DNA of 64,000 nt from an uncultured Bacteroidales bacterium (GTDB lineage: Bacteria > Bacteroidota > Bacteroidia > Bacteroidales > Paludibacteraceae): positions 33,489 to 97,488 of the forward strand of contig CAIUTB010000126.1 of NCBI GenBank assembly GCA_903901975.1. The letters are read 5' to 3'. The stretch's first letter is position 1. Every line of letters begins with the position of its first letter. The position numbers and the translations under genes are program-made. Below the pieces are notes generated by a model. The model did not search any database, was not told where the DNA came from, and saw only the letters and a list, made by a program, of their open reading frames with translations. Positions 16,629 through 26,629 of this stretch are shown in pieces.

Positions 16629-17535
16629 CTCCTTGTTTCCTCGTCTCCTTTGATTTTATTTTCCCTACTAAAAACGAAGGTCGGAAGCGTTTTAGTATAT
16701 AATATGGATGATTTTCTGCACCAAAACCTCTATAAAGCCTTGCTATGCCTTCAATGCGTGAACCCTCGAAATCAAGTATTTTAGGCTGATCAGCATTTTC
16801 TAAAATAATACTGTTAATAAGGTGAAACATGGCAAACGAATTTTTCCCTTGAGCGTTTGATACGGGTAATAAGTATATTAATCGGTTTGAAGATTTCAAC
16901 AGACACAATGCCGCAATCAGCTCACTTTCTTTAGATAGTACACCATAGATAGTCAATGCATTTTCAACCAGCGCTTTCTCAATCAATTGTTTCAGAACTG
17001 GTTGTTGAGGTGATAAGTAATGCTTATCGACCGAGAAATAAAATGACAAATAAGTTTCAGGCGATAAATCGGAGAGAATTTTCAACTCTGATTTTTTTGC
17101 TTTGTCTATGTTTCGCTGGGTATTTTTTGAGAATTTTTTATAAATATCCACATACAAAGCATCTAAATTTAAGAGGAGATTGGGATATATAATGGCTTTT
17201 GAATAAATATTTGCTCCATTCAGATTAAGTTCATAACTGAAATATGGTATTTCTTTAATAAATTTCTCTACAATATCTTCAGTTATTTCAAGGTTGGAAA
17301 AAATTCCCAGTTGCTGGGTTAAAACCGGTTGTACAAGATAGGGGATTTTATATCGACTTTTTACGGGAAGTGGCATAAGATATTCATAATCTTCAGTAAC
17401 CAATGCTTCCCACGATGGTGAAACAACGTCCAAAAACCAGGTAAAAGCGTATGGCAATTGGTTTTGTGCTTGACCAATGCATTTATCCCAACGATTATAA
17501 TCAATAGCTTTATTTCGTAGATGTATGATCTTCAT
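16603..17535 (-). CDS. FemAB/GNAT-like acyltransferase of the glycan operon
   Basis: 310 residues, first gene of the operon. It has YFSVDKHYLSPQQ, a GNAT-like core with SELIAALCLLKSSNRLIYLL and NSFAMFHLI, and LDFEGSRIEGIARLYRGFGA near residue 260. This resembles proteins annotated as FemAB-like or BioF2-like acetyltransferases found in polysaccharide loci. The acyl donor is unknown. The last 14 residues (KETRKQGDEETTREN) are encoded by a 16-nt tandem repeat, so the natural C-terminus may have been extended by repeat insertion. A -7 element is at 17560-17567. Confidence 0.75.
   Translation of the reverse strand: MKIIHLRNKAIDYNRWDKCIGQAQNQLPYAFTWFLDVVSPSWEALVTEDYEYLMPLPVKSRYKIPYLVQPVLTQQLGIFSNLEITEDIVEKFIKEIPYFSYELNLNGANIYSKAIIYPNLLLNLDALYVDIYKKFSKNTQRNIDKAKKSELKILSDLSPETYLSFYFSVDKHYLSPQQPVLKQLIEKALVENALTIYGVLSKESELIAALCLLKSSNRLIYLLPVSNAQGKNSFAMFHLINSIILENADQPKILDFEGSRIEGIARLYRGFGAENHPYYILKRFRPSFLVGKIKSKETRKQGDEETTREN
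16617..16648. repeat. Two tandem 16-nt repeats at the overlap of two coding regions
   Basis: TTGTTTCCTCATCTCC is followed directly by TTGTTTCCTCGTCTCC (one mismatch). The repeat codes for the C-terminal tail of the FemAB-like protein and includes the annotated ATG of the GT4 gene. Confidence 0.85.
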
Positions 17536-17559
17536 GCCAGACTTTAACGGTTATAAATA

Positions 17560-17567
17560 CAAAAGTA
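17560..17567 (-). promoter_or_regulatory. -7 promoter element of the seven-gene glycan operon
   Basis: The minus strand reads TACTTTTG (TAnnTTTG), 25 bases before the first start codon. No other clear promoter interrupts the tightly packed operon. Confidence 0.6.
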
Positions 17568-17688
17568 GTCTAATTTTATTCCATTTATAGATAACTTAAT
17601 GTTAAATTTATAAATTGCATTAATACTTTTACACAAAATAAAAAACCATTTTTTAGTAATGAATCTGTATCTTCGACTATTTTATTTG

Positions 17689-17696
17689 TATTTTTG
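17689..17696 (+). promoter_or_regulatory. -7 promoter element for the deacetylase/acyltransferase pair
   Basis: TATTTTTG (TAnnTTTG) lies 62 bases before the deacetylase ATG, divergent from the glycan operon promoter. Confidence 0.55.
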
Positions 17697-17757
17697 CAAA
17701 AAAATAGCACAATAAATTTAAACTCAGTCGGTCACTTCCATTACTATTCAACCCTGA

Positions 17758-18801
17758 ATGAAACTAAAACTTTTCCTTACATTTGATCACGAGTTGCCTT
17801 TAGGAAAACTGAAAACATCATTTGATGCTTCTCTTTTCGAACCTACCCGAGCTGTTTTGGATTTGGCGGATGAATTAGGAGTTAAAGTGACATTGTTTAC
17901 TGATATTCTTTGTGCTGAACGATTTAAAAACTGGGATTATAGCAATTTTTATTATCCTTACACTCAACAATTGCAGGATGCCTTAAAAAGAGGTCACGAT
18001 GTGCAGCTGCATATACATCCACACTGGCTTACAACTAAATATGAGAATTCAACGATTATTCCTTCACACAAATTTATGTTATCCGATTTTAGGGAAAACC
18101 CCGAATTTAATGGAATAAGTGGGATTATCAAACGAAGTATTGACGAGTTAAACCAGATATGTATGGAAGTAAATCCCGAATATAAATGTGTGGCATACCG
18201 AGCCGGTGGTTACAATATTTGGCCATCTACTTCTGAAATATTGAGTGCATTACATTCTCTGGGCATTCTTTTCGACAGTTCAATAGCTCCGGGATATTAT
18301 TTTAAATCAAACATTTCAGAGGTTGATTTCAGAAATCTTCCTTCAAAACCAAACTGGATTCTGAATCCTGAAAATTATCATTTATCGTCGAACGAAGCCG
18401 GAATAATGGAAATACCCATTGCCACTATTCCCAAAACACCTTTTGTGGTTCCAACACGCTTTAAATTGAAGAAATACGCTTACCGTGCGCCCATTACTCA
18501 TGGTTCAATGATACATTCGGGTGCAATTAATGATAGAATAGCTCAGCTTAAGATGTTATTCTCGTGGAGAATGCTGACCTTTGATAATTATACACTTTCG
18601 CTCAAATACTTGCTACGCATTATTGATTACAATATAAAGAAACATAAAACAGCTGATACGCTTATGTTGAGTATCGTTTCACATCCTAAAAGCATGGGCG
18701 ATTATTCATTCGAATTAATGAAAGGTTTTATAAATAAGATTCAAACGAAATATCCGGATGTAGAGTTTCTTACATTTGCAGGTTTAAGTAAACTCCAATA
18801 A
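17758..18801 (+). CDS. Polysaccharide deacetylase-like protein (NodB-type fold)
   Basis: 347 residues without a signal peptide. It opens with LFLTFDHELPLG, matching the TFDDE-type metal-binding motif of the NodB homology domain with one change (DHE), and later has DVQLHIHPHWL near residue 81, the HxxxH-like metal ligands, and AYRAGGYNIWPS near 145. Such proteins remove N-acetyl or similar groups from sugars, often in capsule or O-antigen loci. Its position beside the glycan operon fits. It is followed after 9 bases by the AAC(3)-fold gene, presumably in one transcript. Confidence 0.8.
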   Translation: MKLKLFLTFDHELPLGKLKTSFDASLFEPTRAVLDLADELGVKVTLFTDILCAERFKNWDYSNFYYPYTQQLQDALKRGHDVQLHIHPHWLTTKYENSTIIPSHKFMLSDFRENPEFNGISGIIKRSIDELNQICMEVNPEYKCVAYRAGGYNIWPSTSEILSALHSLGILFDSSIAPGYYFKSNISEVDFRNLPSKPNWILNPENYHLSSNEAGIMEIPIATIPKTPFVVPTRFKLKKYAYRAPITHGSMIHSGAINDRIAQLKMLFSWRMLTFDNYTLSLKYLLRIIDYNIKKHKTADTLMLSIVSHPKSMGDYSFELMKGFINKIQTKYPDVEFLTFAGLSKLQ

Positions 18802-18810
18802 TTCAACTTT

Positions 18811-19674
18811 ATGATAATAAGCAAGTTACTATATAAAATTCTACCACTTAAAACCTTCTCTAAAATACGCTATAAGTATTATACTTACAGACAGAATCTC
18901 TATAAACCAATTACTGAAGAGAAATTCAGAAAAATACTAACTCAGAAACTTGGAATTAAAACCGGTTCGGTAGTATTTATTCATAGTTCGATAGATTTTC
19001 TGAACACCGAAGTACCAGCTGAGAGAATATTAGATATTTTGCTAGAAACTGTAGGTACAGAAGGTACATTGGTTTTTCCGTGCTGGCATTTTAATTCCCG
19101 TGCCGAAATATATCTTCAAAAGGATAAGGTGTTTGATTTAAAGAATTCCCGAACAGTGATGGGAGTTTTGCCCGAAATAGCCCGTCTGCACCCAAAAGCA
19201 TTCCGGAGTATTCACCCTACAACATCCATTCTGGCTATCGGAAAATACGCTGAAGAATTGATTCAGGAACACCACAAATCAATTTATCCCTGTGGTGAAA
19301 TGAGTCCGTATTATAAAATGATGAAATACGATGCTATTATTGTTGGGCTAGGGGTAACATGTCATTTTCTGTCATTTATCCACTGTCCTGAAGATGTTTT
19401 AAAGGAAAAGTTTCCGGTTAAGACCAGAACTGATGAGGTTTTTGCCGGCAAAGTGAAACTGTGGGACGATAGCGTAATTACTGTCGACACCCTAGCGGCT
19501 CATTCTAACATTACGAATCGTGATTTACCGACATTTGTCAGAAAATACCTCAATAAAGCCACTTTCTCTCAATACTCCGTCCGAGGCAGTAATTTCTTCA
19601 GAGCAGATTCAAAGTTACTATTTAAACGAGTGGTTGAGTTGGCTGAGAAGGGAATTACAATCTATACGGGATGA
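18811..19674 (+). CDS. AAC(3)-fold N-acyltransferase, probably for a surface sugar
   Basis: 287 residues with the AAC(3) fold: VVFIHSSIDFL near residue 55, GTEGTLVFPCWHFN near 88, and the HPTTSILAIGKYAEELI segment near 131, which includes the family's conserved His. Family members acetylate amino groups from acetyl-CoA; aminoglycoside resistance enzymes are one branch, while many relatives sit in polysaccharide loci. Since it follows a deacetylase and a glycan operon, modification of an amino sugar seems more likely than antibiotic resistance. It ends shortly before the convergent prfC gene. Confidence 0.8.
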   Translation: MIISKLLYKILPLKTFSKIRYKYYTYRQNLYKPITEEKFRKILTQKLGIKTGSVVFIHSSIDFLNTEVPAERILDILLETVGTEGTLVFPCWHFNSRAEIYLQKDKVFDLKNSRTVMGVLPEIARLHPKAFRSIHPTTSILAIGKYAEELIQEHHKSIYPCGEMSPYYKMMKYDAIIVGLGVTCHFLSFIHCPEDVLKEKFPVKTRTDEVFAGKVKLWDDSVITVDTLAAHSNITNRDLPTFVRKYLNKATFSQYSVRGSNFFRADSKLLFKRVVELAEKGITIYTG

Positions 19675-19757
19675 TTCGAAAAGTTTGTGAACTGAATTCG
19701 ATAAAATTCAAGTAATCCAACAAATATAATTCGAATGAATTCTTTAAAGTTTAGGTT

Positions 19758-21335
19758 CTAAAACTCCGAACTAAAATGGAATCTGATATTCTTGAAATCG
19801 TTCTGTGCCATTTGAAGCATATAGCCAGAATCGGCAAGAAAAACATCACGACCTTCTTTATCTTTAGCCATATATTGAGCTTTTCGTTTCTTGAAATTAT
19901 CGAGTTCGATAGCATCGTCACTTTCGATCCAACATGCTTTGTAAAGTGAAATAGGTTCCCAGCGACCTTGAGCTCCGTATTCGTGCAACAAACGGTATTG
20001 AATCACTTCAAACTGAAGCTGCCCAACTGTGCCTACAATTTTACGTCCGTTGTACTGATTGACAAATAGCTGTGCCACACCTTCGTCCATCAATTGATTA
20101 ATCCCTTTGTCCAACTGTTTGGTTTTCATTGGATCAGCATTTTCAATATATTTGAACATTTCGGGTGAAAAGCTTGGAATTCCTTTAAAATGAAGGTTTT
20201 CACCACTTGTAAGTGTATCACCAATTTTAAAGTTTCCGGTATCAGGTAAACCGACTATATCGCCTGCATAGGCTTCGTCTACCGTTTCCTTTTTCTGTGC
20301 CATAAAAGCAGTAGGTGATGAGAAGCGCATCATTTTTCCGTGACGAATATGCTTGTAGTTTACATTACGTTCGAATTTTCCGGAGCAAATTTTCACGAAA
20401 GCAATACAACTTCGGTGATTCGGGTCCATATTGGCATGTATTTTAAAAATAAAGCCTGAAAATGCTTCTTCATAAGGATTCACTTCGCGTTCAAGCGAGT
20501 GGATTGGTCGGGGAGAAGGAGCTATTTCAACAAAACAGTCCAACAATTCCTTTACCCCAAAATTATTCAATGCACTACCAAAGAATACAGGGGCTAATTG
20601 ACCGGCAAGATACTTTTCGTTGTCAAATTCAGAATAAACGCCATTAATCAATTCCATATCTTCACGCAGTTTATTAGCGTCAGACTCACCAACCAGTTTG
20701 TCCAATTCGGAGCTATCAATGTCAGATAATTCAATCGATTCGCTGATTGATTGTTTATTTGGTGTGAAAAGTTGGAGGTTTTCTTTGTAGATATTATAAA
20801 CACCTTTGAATGAAAATCCCTGATTGATAGGCCAGCTAAGTGGTTGAACATCAATTCCCAGTTCATTTTCCAGTTCATCCAATAAGTCGAAGGCATCTTT
20901 TCCTTCCCTGTCCATTTTATTGACAAAAATCATAACGGGCGTGTTTCGCATTCGGCACACTTCCATCAATTTCCGCGTTTGAGCTTCAACTCCTTTGGCA
21001 GTGTCAACTACGATAATTACACTATCAACAGCAGTCAAAGTCCGGTAAGTATCTTCAGCAAAGTCCTGGTGACCAGGCGTATCGAGAATATTGATTTTAT
21101 AATCACGGTATTCAAAACCCATAACCGAAGTAGCTACAGAAATACCACGTTGTTTTTCAATTTCCATCCAGTCGGAAGTAGCTGTTTTCTTGATTTTATT
21201 TGATTTTACAGCACCGGCAACGTGTATAGCACCCCCAAAAAGTAACAGTTTTTCAGTCAGAGTGGTTTTACCTGCATCGGGGTGGCTGATAATAGCAAAA
21301 GTGCGTCGGCGTTGTATTTCGGATTCTAAACTCAT
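19758..21335 (-). CDS. prfC: Peptide chain release factor 3
   Basis: 525 residues, full length for RF3. GTPase motifs: G1 [13 protein letters not shown] at 17-29, G3 [11 protein letters not shown], and G4 NKMDRE. The RF3-specific downstream region includes [14 protein letters not shown] and [13 protein letters not shown]3 recycles RF1 and RF2 from the ribosome after termination. The gene is monocistronic, with a -7 element at 21383-21390. Confidence 0.97.
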   Translation of the reverse strand: MSLESEIQRRRTFAIISHPDAGKTTLTEKLLLFGGAIHVAGAVKSNKIKKTATSDWMEIEKQRGISVATSVMGFEYRDYKINILDTPGHQDFAEDTYRTLTAVDSVIIVVDTAKGVEAQTRKLMEVCRMRNTPVMIFVNKMDREGKDAFDLLDELENELGIDVQPLSWPINQGFSFKGVYNIYKENLQLFTPNKQSISESIELSDIDSSELDKLVGESDANKLREDMELINGVYSEFDNEKYLAGQLAPVFFGSALNNFGVKELLDCFVEIAPSPRPIHSLEREVNPYEEAFSGFIFKIHANMDPNHRSCIAFVKICSGKFERNVNYKHIRHGKMMRFSSPTAFMAQKKETVDEAYAGDIVGLPDTGNFKIGDTLTSGENLHFKGIPSFSPEMFKYIENADPMKTKQLDKGINQLMDEGVAQLFVNQYNGRKIVGTVGQLQFEVIQYRLLHEYGAQGRWEPISLYKACWIESDDAIELDNFKKRKAQYMAKDKEGRDVFLADSGYMLQMAQNDFKNIRFHFSSEF

Positions 21336-21382
21336 TGTATGCTTGGTAATTTGCTTATTTGTTTCGTTGTTTTTTGCGGGTG

Positions 21383-21390
21383 CAAAGGTA
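21383..21390 (-). promoter_or_regulatory. -7 promoter element for prfC
   Basis: The minus strand reads TACCTTTG (TAnnTTTG), 48 bases before the start codon. Confidence 0.6.
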
Positions 21391-21440
21391 CAGTTTTTAG
21401 CACAAAAAACAACAATAGTTTAATCAATTGATTTTTAAAC

Positions 21441-21470
21441 AAAAAGGCCAGTTAGCAACCGACCTTTTTA
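21441..21470 (-). terminator. Probable terminator after the FadL-like gene
   Basis: AAAAAGG and CCTTTTT arms close an imperfect inner stem between the FadL-like gene and prfC. The inner pairing has mismatches, so this is moderate support. Confidence 0.5.
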
Positions 21471-21501
21471 TTCGAAATAATAACAACAGATATTTATATT
21501 A

Positions 21502-23118
21502 TTAAAATTTGAATCCAATACTGAAAACTAAATTATTAGTCATCGTATTCACATTTGCAGGTTTAACCATTAATTTTGAAGTATCTGTTTCAGTTGGAAA
21601 GCGATTTTGCATTATTGTCAGGAAATCACTGGCAAAAGAATTATAAGCATAGAATGTCTCGTTTACATTTTTATTTACATATGCCAGGTCCATGAACCAG
21701 CTAGATTCCCGATATCCAATCCCAACAGTATAAAAGTTAGTATTGTTATTTATAAAGTACTGAACATCAGTTCTGGTAGTAGTGGGTTGTAAAAGTAAAT
21801 CTGCATTCGGATTTGTTCCCGAAGACATATTAGCATAACCAAGTCTAATTGCCCAATTAGTTGTATACTTATATTCCAGACCAACTTTTATGGTTTGAAC
21901 ATCTTTTAGCATAGTTTTCATTCCTTTATTTTCTTCCTTATAATTTTGGATACTATAACTATCATCCATAAAATAGCTTGATGTACTAAAATCCCTTACA
22001 TATTCGGCACTAATTAATCCCTTTTGACCAAGAATAAATGCTCCGCTGGCATTTACTTTCCAGGGAGTTGCCATTAAATATGATTTTGAATAGTTTGGCG
22101 TATCGAAGTTACCACTAATTATGGTTGAATAGTTGATATAATAATCCAGATTTGCAGAATTACTATCAGTTAAGCCATAAACTGTCGGAGAATGAACGGC
22201 AAAGCCTAATCTCAACAGGTCAACAGGTCGGTAAATTATCCCTAAATTCAAGTTAATTCCTACACCCGTTGTTGATAATGAATTACTTAATGTCATTCCA
22301 TCATTATTTCCAAACGATTCTTTATATTGACTGTTCATTGAGTAGTTGACAGATTGGAGATTAGCATTCAAACCAATAAACAAATTATTGCTAAAATTTC
22401 CAGCCCAACCAATCGAATATTCATCAATTGCACCACGTTCCTGTATGGTAAAGGTAGGAGAAACCATTTCATTTTTTGACAAAAGTGACGACCAGGAACT
22501 TGTGGAGTCCGATCCGTTTTTTGTTACTGTTTCATTCATAAGCCAGCCCTGATAACCGACAACAGAAATCCAGGAGATATCTCCATTACCATAAGGATTA
22601 TAATTACCTGAACTGCCCAAATTTCCACTAGGAATATTACCTGTAAAGTAACTCATATAATCAGTAATTGAAGATGTAGAGTTCTTAGTACTAATGGCTG
22701 AATTACGATCGAAACTTTTAATTCTGTTATAGGAAAAAGACCAATTTGAGTTCAATAATCCGGAATTTCCGGATTCGCTTATGTATGTCGGTTTTGCCAA
22801 TATGTATGATAAATTATTGAATCCAAGATTTAATAAATTATCATTTGAAATATTTCCATTCCAGTCAGAATTGCTGGTTTGATATTGTAAATTAATTGTC
22901 CCTGTAATTTCTGAACTTCTGTAAATGCCTAATCCAGCTGGATTATCTTTAATTGCAGAAGCATCACCACCTAACGCACCAAATGCTCCGGCCATTCCCA
23001 TATACCGTGCTGTGCCAATAATATCGGGTTGAATTAATTTCTGTGCATCAAATTCTGTTTGAGCCATACTGAATGTCCCTAATAACAAAACTGTTAGTGC
23101 TAATAATGTCTTTTTCAT
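21502..23118 (-). CDS. FadL/OmpP1/TodX-family outer-membrane protein
   Basis: 538 residues with a signal peptide ending FSMAQ. The mature N-terminus has GTARYMGMAGAFGALGGDASAIKDNPAGLG, the hatch-region signature of FadL/OmpP1 proteins: AFGALGGDAS followed by NPAGLG. The rest alternates in beta-strand fashion and ends in LVFSIGFKF, a barrel terminus with a final Phe. Family members carry hydrophobic compounds across the outer membrane; in Bacteroidetes some relatives (PorV) act in type IX secretion. It lies 46 bases after a Gly/Tyr/Ser-rich secreted protein gene on the same strand, so they may be coexpressed. Confidence 0.85.
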   Translation of the reverse strand: MKKTLLALTVLLLGTFSMAQTEFDAQKLIQPDIIGTARYMGMAGAFGALGGDASAIKDNPAGLGIYRSSEITGTINLQYQTSNSDWNGNISNDNLLNLGFNNLSYILAKPTYISESGNSGLLNSNWSFSYNRIKSFDRNSAISTKNSTSSITDYMSYFTGNIPSGNLGSSGNYNPYGNGDISWISVVGYQGWLMNETVTKNGSDSTSSWSSLLSKNEMVSPTFTIQERGAIDEYSIGWAGNFSNNLFIGLNANLQSVNYSMNSQYKESFGNNDGMTLSNSLSTTGVGINLNLGIIYRPVDLLRLGFAVHSPTVYGLTDSNSANLDYYINYSTIISGNFDTPNYSKSYLMATPWKVNASGAFILGQKGLISAEYVRDFSTSSYFMDDSYSIQNYKEENKGMKTMLKDVQTIKVGLEYKYTTNWAIRLGYANMSSGTNPNADLLLQPTTTRTDVQYFINNNTNFYTVGIGYRESSWFMDLAYVNKNVNETFYAYNSFASDFLTIMQNRFPTETDTSKLMVKPANVNTMTNNLVFSIGFKF

Positions 23119-23164
23119 ATTCTCAAAGTTAAACGTTAAATTCTTATTTTTAAAAAACTAAAAA

Positions 23165-24697
23165 TTATCTTCTACCACTACCACCCGAACTACCCGATGA
23201 ACGACTTCCACCACTGCTCGAGCTACTTCCGGAACTTGAACTTCCAGAGCTTCCGCTACTGTATGATGAATTTCCACTTGAATATGACGAACTTGAAGGG
23301 GCAGGAGTGCTGTTATTACTTCGTGAAACACCTGAGGATGAACTTCCAGAAGAATAACTTCCACGAGACGGACTTACAGAGGTATTGCCGGAACTTTGAT
23401 TTGAATGTGTTATTGAAGAGCCTGAACTTCTAAATGTAGAAACAGATGTACCATTGTCACGTGTTGTATAATTACCCGTTGGAACACTGTTTGAAGTTGA
23501 TGTATATGTTCTTGGTTGAGTATTAACAGTTGAGCCAGAAGACCGTGAATTAAGATTTGAATTACTTCCAGTCGAACTACTAAAACCACGATTTGTTGTA
23601 TTTCTGACTATTCCAATTCCATTTGCCTGATTTGAAACTGTTCGGGAAGTTGAGTTTGATGTTAATCGTGTATTTCCAGCATTATTTGAAGTGGAACCAC
23701 TAATAATCGTGTAAGGATTTCGTGTTTGCGCAGTATTATATCCTCCTCCATTGACTGTGCTGCTTGCTGCTTCGGTTCTTGATCCGCCCAAACGGGTAGT
23801 TCCTCCGTTGTTATAATTTGTTGAGGTTCGCCGGTTACTTTCATTGTAATTTTTATTTATTGAGGATATTCCACCTAAATATCCACCATAACCATAATTT
23901 CCATAGTATCCACCGAAACCGCCATATCCGTAGGAATCCCAGTAATTTCCATATCCGTACATTCCTCCATAACCGTATATTCCACCGTAACCCCAACTGT
24001 TATAGCCCCATGGGCTATACATACCGCCAAAACCATAATAAGGTGAATTCCAGCCACTCCAGCCTCCTCCATATCCAAATGAGTTGAAATTATAATTCCA
24101 CCAGTATGGATTAGTCCAGGTTGGAGTTACGTATGCATACGAATCATCAACATATACATTCCAATCGCTGTTGTTCAGAAAATAAATATCGTTATATCGG
24201 GGATCTCCAATGAAAATGCTGTATTTTGGATTATGAAAACGACGAATTCTTTCGGCATATTCCTTGTCAGATTCATTGCCGTTAAAGCCATTCAGGTAAT
24301 AACCATTATTTTCTGTGTTATTGTCTTCTTCATTCACAAATCCGTTAACGTATATCGTATCATGAATCAATACCGGATTTGTGTGACCATCGTAATTCTT
24401 CATACTAAAGCTGTTATTAGTATGATTAACATTCCCATCGGGTGATTGTCCATCAACATAAATGGTGTCCTTTATTACAGTCGGATATTTAATATTTTTC
24501 TCTTTGAAAACAATTTCCTTAGCGCCATTTTTGTAGTTTGGCTTTAATTTTGATTCTGTGATTTGTTTTACTGACGTATGTACCTGAGCATTGCTTGAGT
24601 TAAAGTAAACATCGTCAACAATAGCATTTTGACTTTGTGCCATTGTCAGAAATGGAGAGTTTAATGCCAATAAGCTGAAAAAGATGATTCGTTTCAT
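23165..24697 (-). CDS. Secreted Gly/Tyr-rich and Ser-rich low-complexity protein
   Basis: 510 residues with a signal peptide ending LTMAQ. Residues 20-180 are mixed and contain IVDDVYFNSS and two DTIYV segments; 180-280 are very rich in Gly, Tyr and Trp; and 290-510 are rich in Ser, Thr, Asn and Gly, ending in a Ser/Gly run with two Arg. No enzymatic motif is visible. Comparable proteins occur in Bacteroidales with unknown function; surface location is a guess from composition. A strong codon pattern and signal peptide support this frame over the overlapping open frames. It precedes the FadL-like gene. Confidence 0.8.
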   Translation of the reverse strand: MKRIIFFSLLALNSPFLTMAQSQNAIVDDVYFNSSNAQVHTSVKQITESKLKPNYKNGAKEIVFKEKNIKYPTVIKDTIYVDGQSPDGNVNHTNNSFSMKNYDGHTNPVLIHDTIYVNGFVNEEDNNTENNGYYLNGFNGNESDKEYAERIRRFHNPKYSIFIGDPRYNDIYFLNNSDWNVYVDDSYAYVTPTWTNPYWWNYNFNSFGYGGGWSGWNSPYYGFGGMYSPWGYNSWGYGGIYGYGGMYGYGNYWDSYGYGGFGGYYGNYGYGGYLGGISSINKNYNESNRRTSTNYNNGGTTRLGGSRTEAASSTVNGGGYNTAQTRNPYTIISGSTSNNAGNTRLTSNSTSRTVSNQANGIGIVRNTTNRGFSSSTGSNSNLNSRSSGSTVNTQPRTYTSTSNSVPTGNYTTRDNGTSVSTFRSSGSSITHSNQSSGNTSVSPSRGSYSSGSSSSGVSRSNNSTPAPSSSSYSSGNSSYSSGSSGSSSSGSSSSSGGSRSSGSSGGSGRR

Positions 24698-24816
24698 GAT
24701 AATATCTCCTATAGTTTTAGTCTTTTAAGACTGTTCATTATAACTAATTCAACAAGAATCGTGCCACTGAATAGTAAATCTTTTAGCTTTTAAATTAGAA
24801 TTAATGGAGATTTATC

Positions 24817-24824
24817 TATCTTTG
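24817..24824 (+). promoter_or_regulatory. -7 promoter element for prmA
   Basis: TATCTTTG (TAnnTTTG), about 113 bases before the prmA start codon, so the leader is longer than usual here. Confidence 0.55.
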
Positions 24825-24936
24825 TAACTTGAATTTATGTATTAGACTTACAAATATCACGATTGTTTAAGTCATATTATTCAAATTTCGTTTCAGATGT
24901 AATTATTTGTATATTATTAACTCATAAGAACTGTTT

Positions 24937-25776
24937 ATGAATTATTTTGAAGTACGTTTTTTTATTGAACCCTATGAAGAATATATTTCAGATGTGTTAG
25001 CCGAAGAACTTGGAGAACTGGGTTTTGAGAGTTTTGCATCAACTGAAGAAACACTTGATGCCTATATTCCGGAATCGATTTTTGATGAGTCGAAACTTAA
25101 AGCCTTGCTGGATGATTTTCCTTTTGAAGCAAATATTGATTACAAATTTTCGAAAATTGAATCAAAAAACTGGAATGAAGAATGGGAAAAACATTACTTT
25201 GAACCTATTCTGATTGGAAATGACTGTGTCATTCACAGTTCTTTTCATCAGAACGTACCTAAAGCAAAATACGACATTGTAATTGATCCGAAAATGGCAT
25301 TTGGTACCGGACATCACGAAACTACTAGTCTGGTGATTGCAGAAATACTAAAAATGGATTTAAAGGGTAAATCTTTACTGGATATGGGTTGTGGGACAGC
25401 CGTTTTGGCTATTTTGGCCTCCATGCGTGGTGCGAGAAATATTCTGGCTATTGACATTGATACCTGGTGTACCGAAAATTCGATTGAAAATATTTCTATC
25501 AATAAAATTGAAAACGTTGAAATCAAGCTTGGTGGTGCAGAATTACTTTCAGGATTGCATTTTGACATTGTTGTGGCTAATATTAACCGTAATATCCTGC
25601 TTTCAGATATGGAAAGTTATGCTGCTTGTCTTGAATCGGGTAAGGAATTGTATATGAGCGGATTTTACCGTGAAGATATTCCAATTATTGAGGCTGAAGC
25701 AAACCGAAATGGGCTGAGATTAATCGAATTTCGCGAAAAAAACAATTGGGTAGTTGTCAAGACGATAAAAGAATAA
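24937..25776 (+). CDS. prmA: Ribosomal protein L11 methyltransferase
   Basis: 279 residues. The N-terminal substrate-binding domain is followed by DPKMAFGTGHHETT near residue 117, a hallmark of PrmA, then SAM motif I LLDMGCGTAVLAILA near 147, and VVANINRNIL near 210, the NPP-like catalytic position. PrmA trimethylates several amino groups of ribosomal protein L11. A bidirectional terminator separates it from panB, which is transcribed toward it. Confidence 0.95.
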   Translation: MNYFEVRFFIEPYEEYISDVLAEELGELGFESFASTEETLDAYIPESIFDESKLKALLDDFPFEANIDYKFSKIESKNWNEEWEKHYFEPILIGNDCVIHSSFHQNVPKAKYDIVIDPKMAFGTGHHETTSLVIAEILKMDLKGKSLLDMGCGTAVLAILASMRGARNILAIDIDTWCTENSIENISINKIENVEIKLGGAELLSGLHFDIVVANINRNILLSDMESYAACLESGKELYMSGFYREDIPIIEAEANRNGLRLIEFREKNNWVVVKTIKE

Positions 25777-25812
25777 AAAATCCGGTGAATTGATATTCAC
25801 CGGATTTTTTTT
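25775..25812. terminator. Bidirectional terminator between prmA and panB
   Basis: A 10-bp perfect stem (ATCCGGTGAA / TTCACCGGAT) flanked by A and T runs lies between the convergent stop codons. Confidence 0.9.
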
Positions 25813-26629
25813 AATATTGTTCTTTATCACTTGGGAAGTCGCCCGATTTGACATCTTCCACATAATGTTCTATTGCTTCGTTCATAATTCCTTGTATGTT
25901 AGCGTATCGGCGTAAAAAACGGGGTGAAAAATCCTGAGTGAGTCCTATCATATCGTGTAAAACCAGCACCTGACCATCAACTCCACCACCGGCACCGATT
26001 CCAATTACCGGAATGGTTAGTTCAGCTGCTACCTGCTTGGCTAATGCAGCCGGAATTTTTTCGAGCACTAACCCAAAACAGCCTGCTTCCTCCAGTAAGT
26101 GAGCGTCACGAATAAGTTTTTCAGCCTCATCCCCCTCTTTGGCTCTTACTGCGTAAGAACCATATTTATTAATGGATTGAGGCATTAAACCTAAATGTCC
26201 CATAATAGGAATACCAGCGCTTAATATACGTTTTACAGATTCGAGAATTTCCTCGCCACCTTCCAACTTCAAGCAATCACAATGGGTTTCTTTCATAATG
26301 CGAATAGCTGAAGCAAGAGCTTCTTTTGAATTGCCCTGATAACTTCCAAAGGGCATATCAACCACTACCATAGCGCGTTTCACGCCTCTGACAACCGATT
26401 TTCCGAAGAAAATCATTTGATCGAGTGTAATAGGTAAGGTGGTAATATTGCCACACATCACATTCGATGCTGAATCGCCAACCAATATAATATCTATACC
26501 TGCTTTATCCACAATATTTCCCATAGTGAAATCATAAGCCGTCAACATACTTATTTTTTCCCCACGTTGCTTCATTTCTAGTAAACGATGAGTAGTTACC
26601 CTTCGGGAATCTTCGCTGTGAATTGACAT
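25811..26629 (-). CDS. panB: 3-methyl-2-oxobutanoate hydroxymethyltransferase
   Basis: 272 residues from the ATG at 26629 ([16 protein letters not shown]). The frame is open to 26656, but the extra nine residues lack family character. Signatures: [22 protein letters not shown] and [15 protein letters not shown]. PanB transfers a hydroxymethyl group from methylene-tetrahydrofolate to ketoisovalerate in pantothenate synthesis. No other pan gene is nearby. Confidence 0.95.
   Translation of the reverse strand: MSIHSEDSRRVTTHRLLEMKQRGEKISMLTAYDFTMGNIVDKAGIDIILVGDSASNVMCGNITTLPITLDQMIFFGKSVVRGVKRAMVVVDMPFGSYQGNSKEALASAIRIMKETHCDCLKLEGGEEILESVKRILSAGIPIMGHLGLMPQSINKYGSYAVRAKEGDEAEKLIRDAHLLEEAGCFGLVLEKIPAALAKQVAAELTIPVIGIGAGGGVDGQVLVLHDMIGLTQDFSPRFLRRYANIQGIMNEAIEHYVEDVKSGDFPSDKEQY

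Noticed and set aside
18811..19674. Aminoglycoside resistance gene
   Set aside because: The AAC(3) fold is broad, and the context is a surface-glycan region without mobile resistance signs.
23197..24087. Plus-strand open frames rich in His and Asn
   Set aside because: They are antisense shadows of the Gly/Tyr/Ser-rich gene, whose low-complexity codons keep other frames open.
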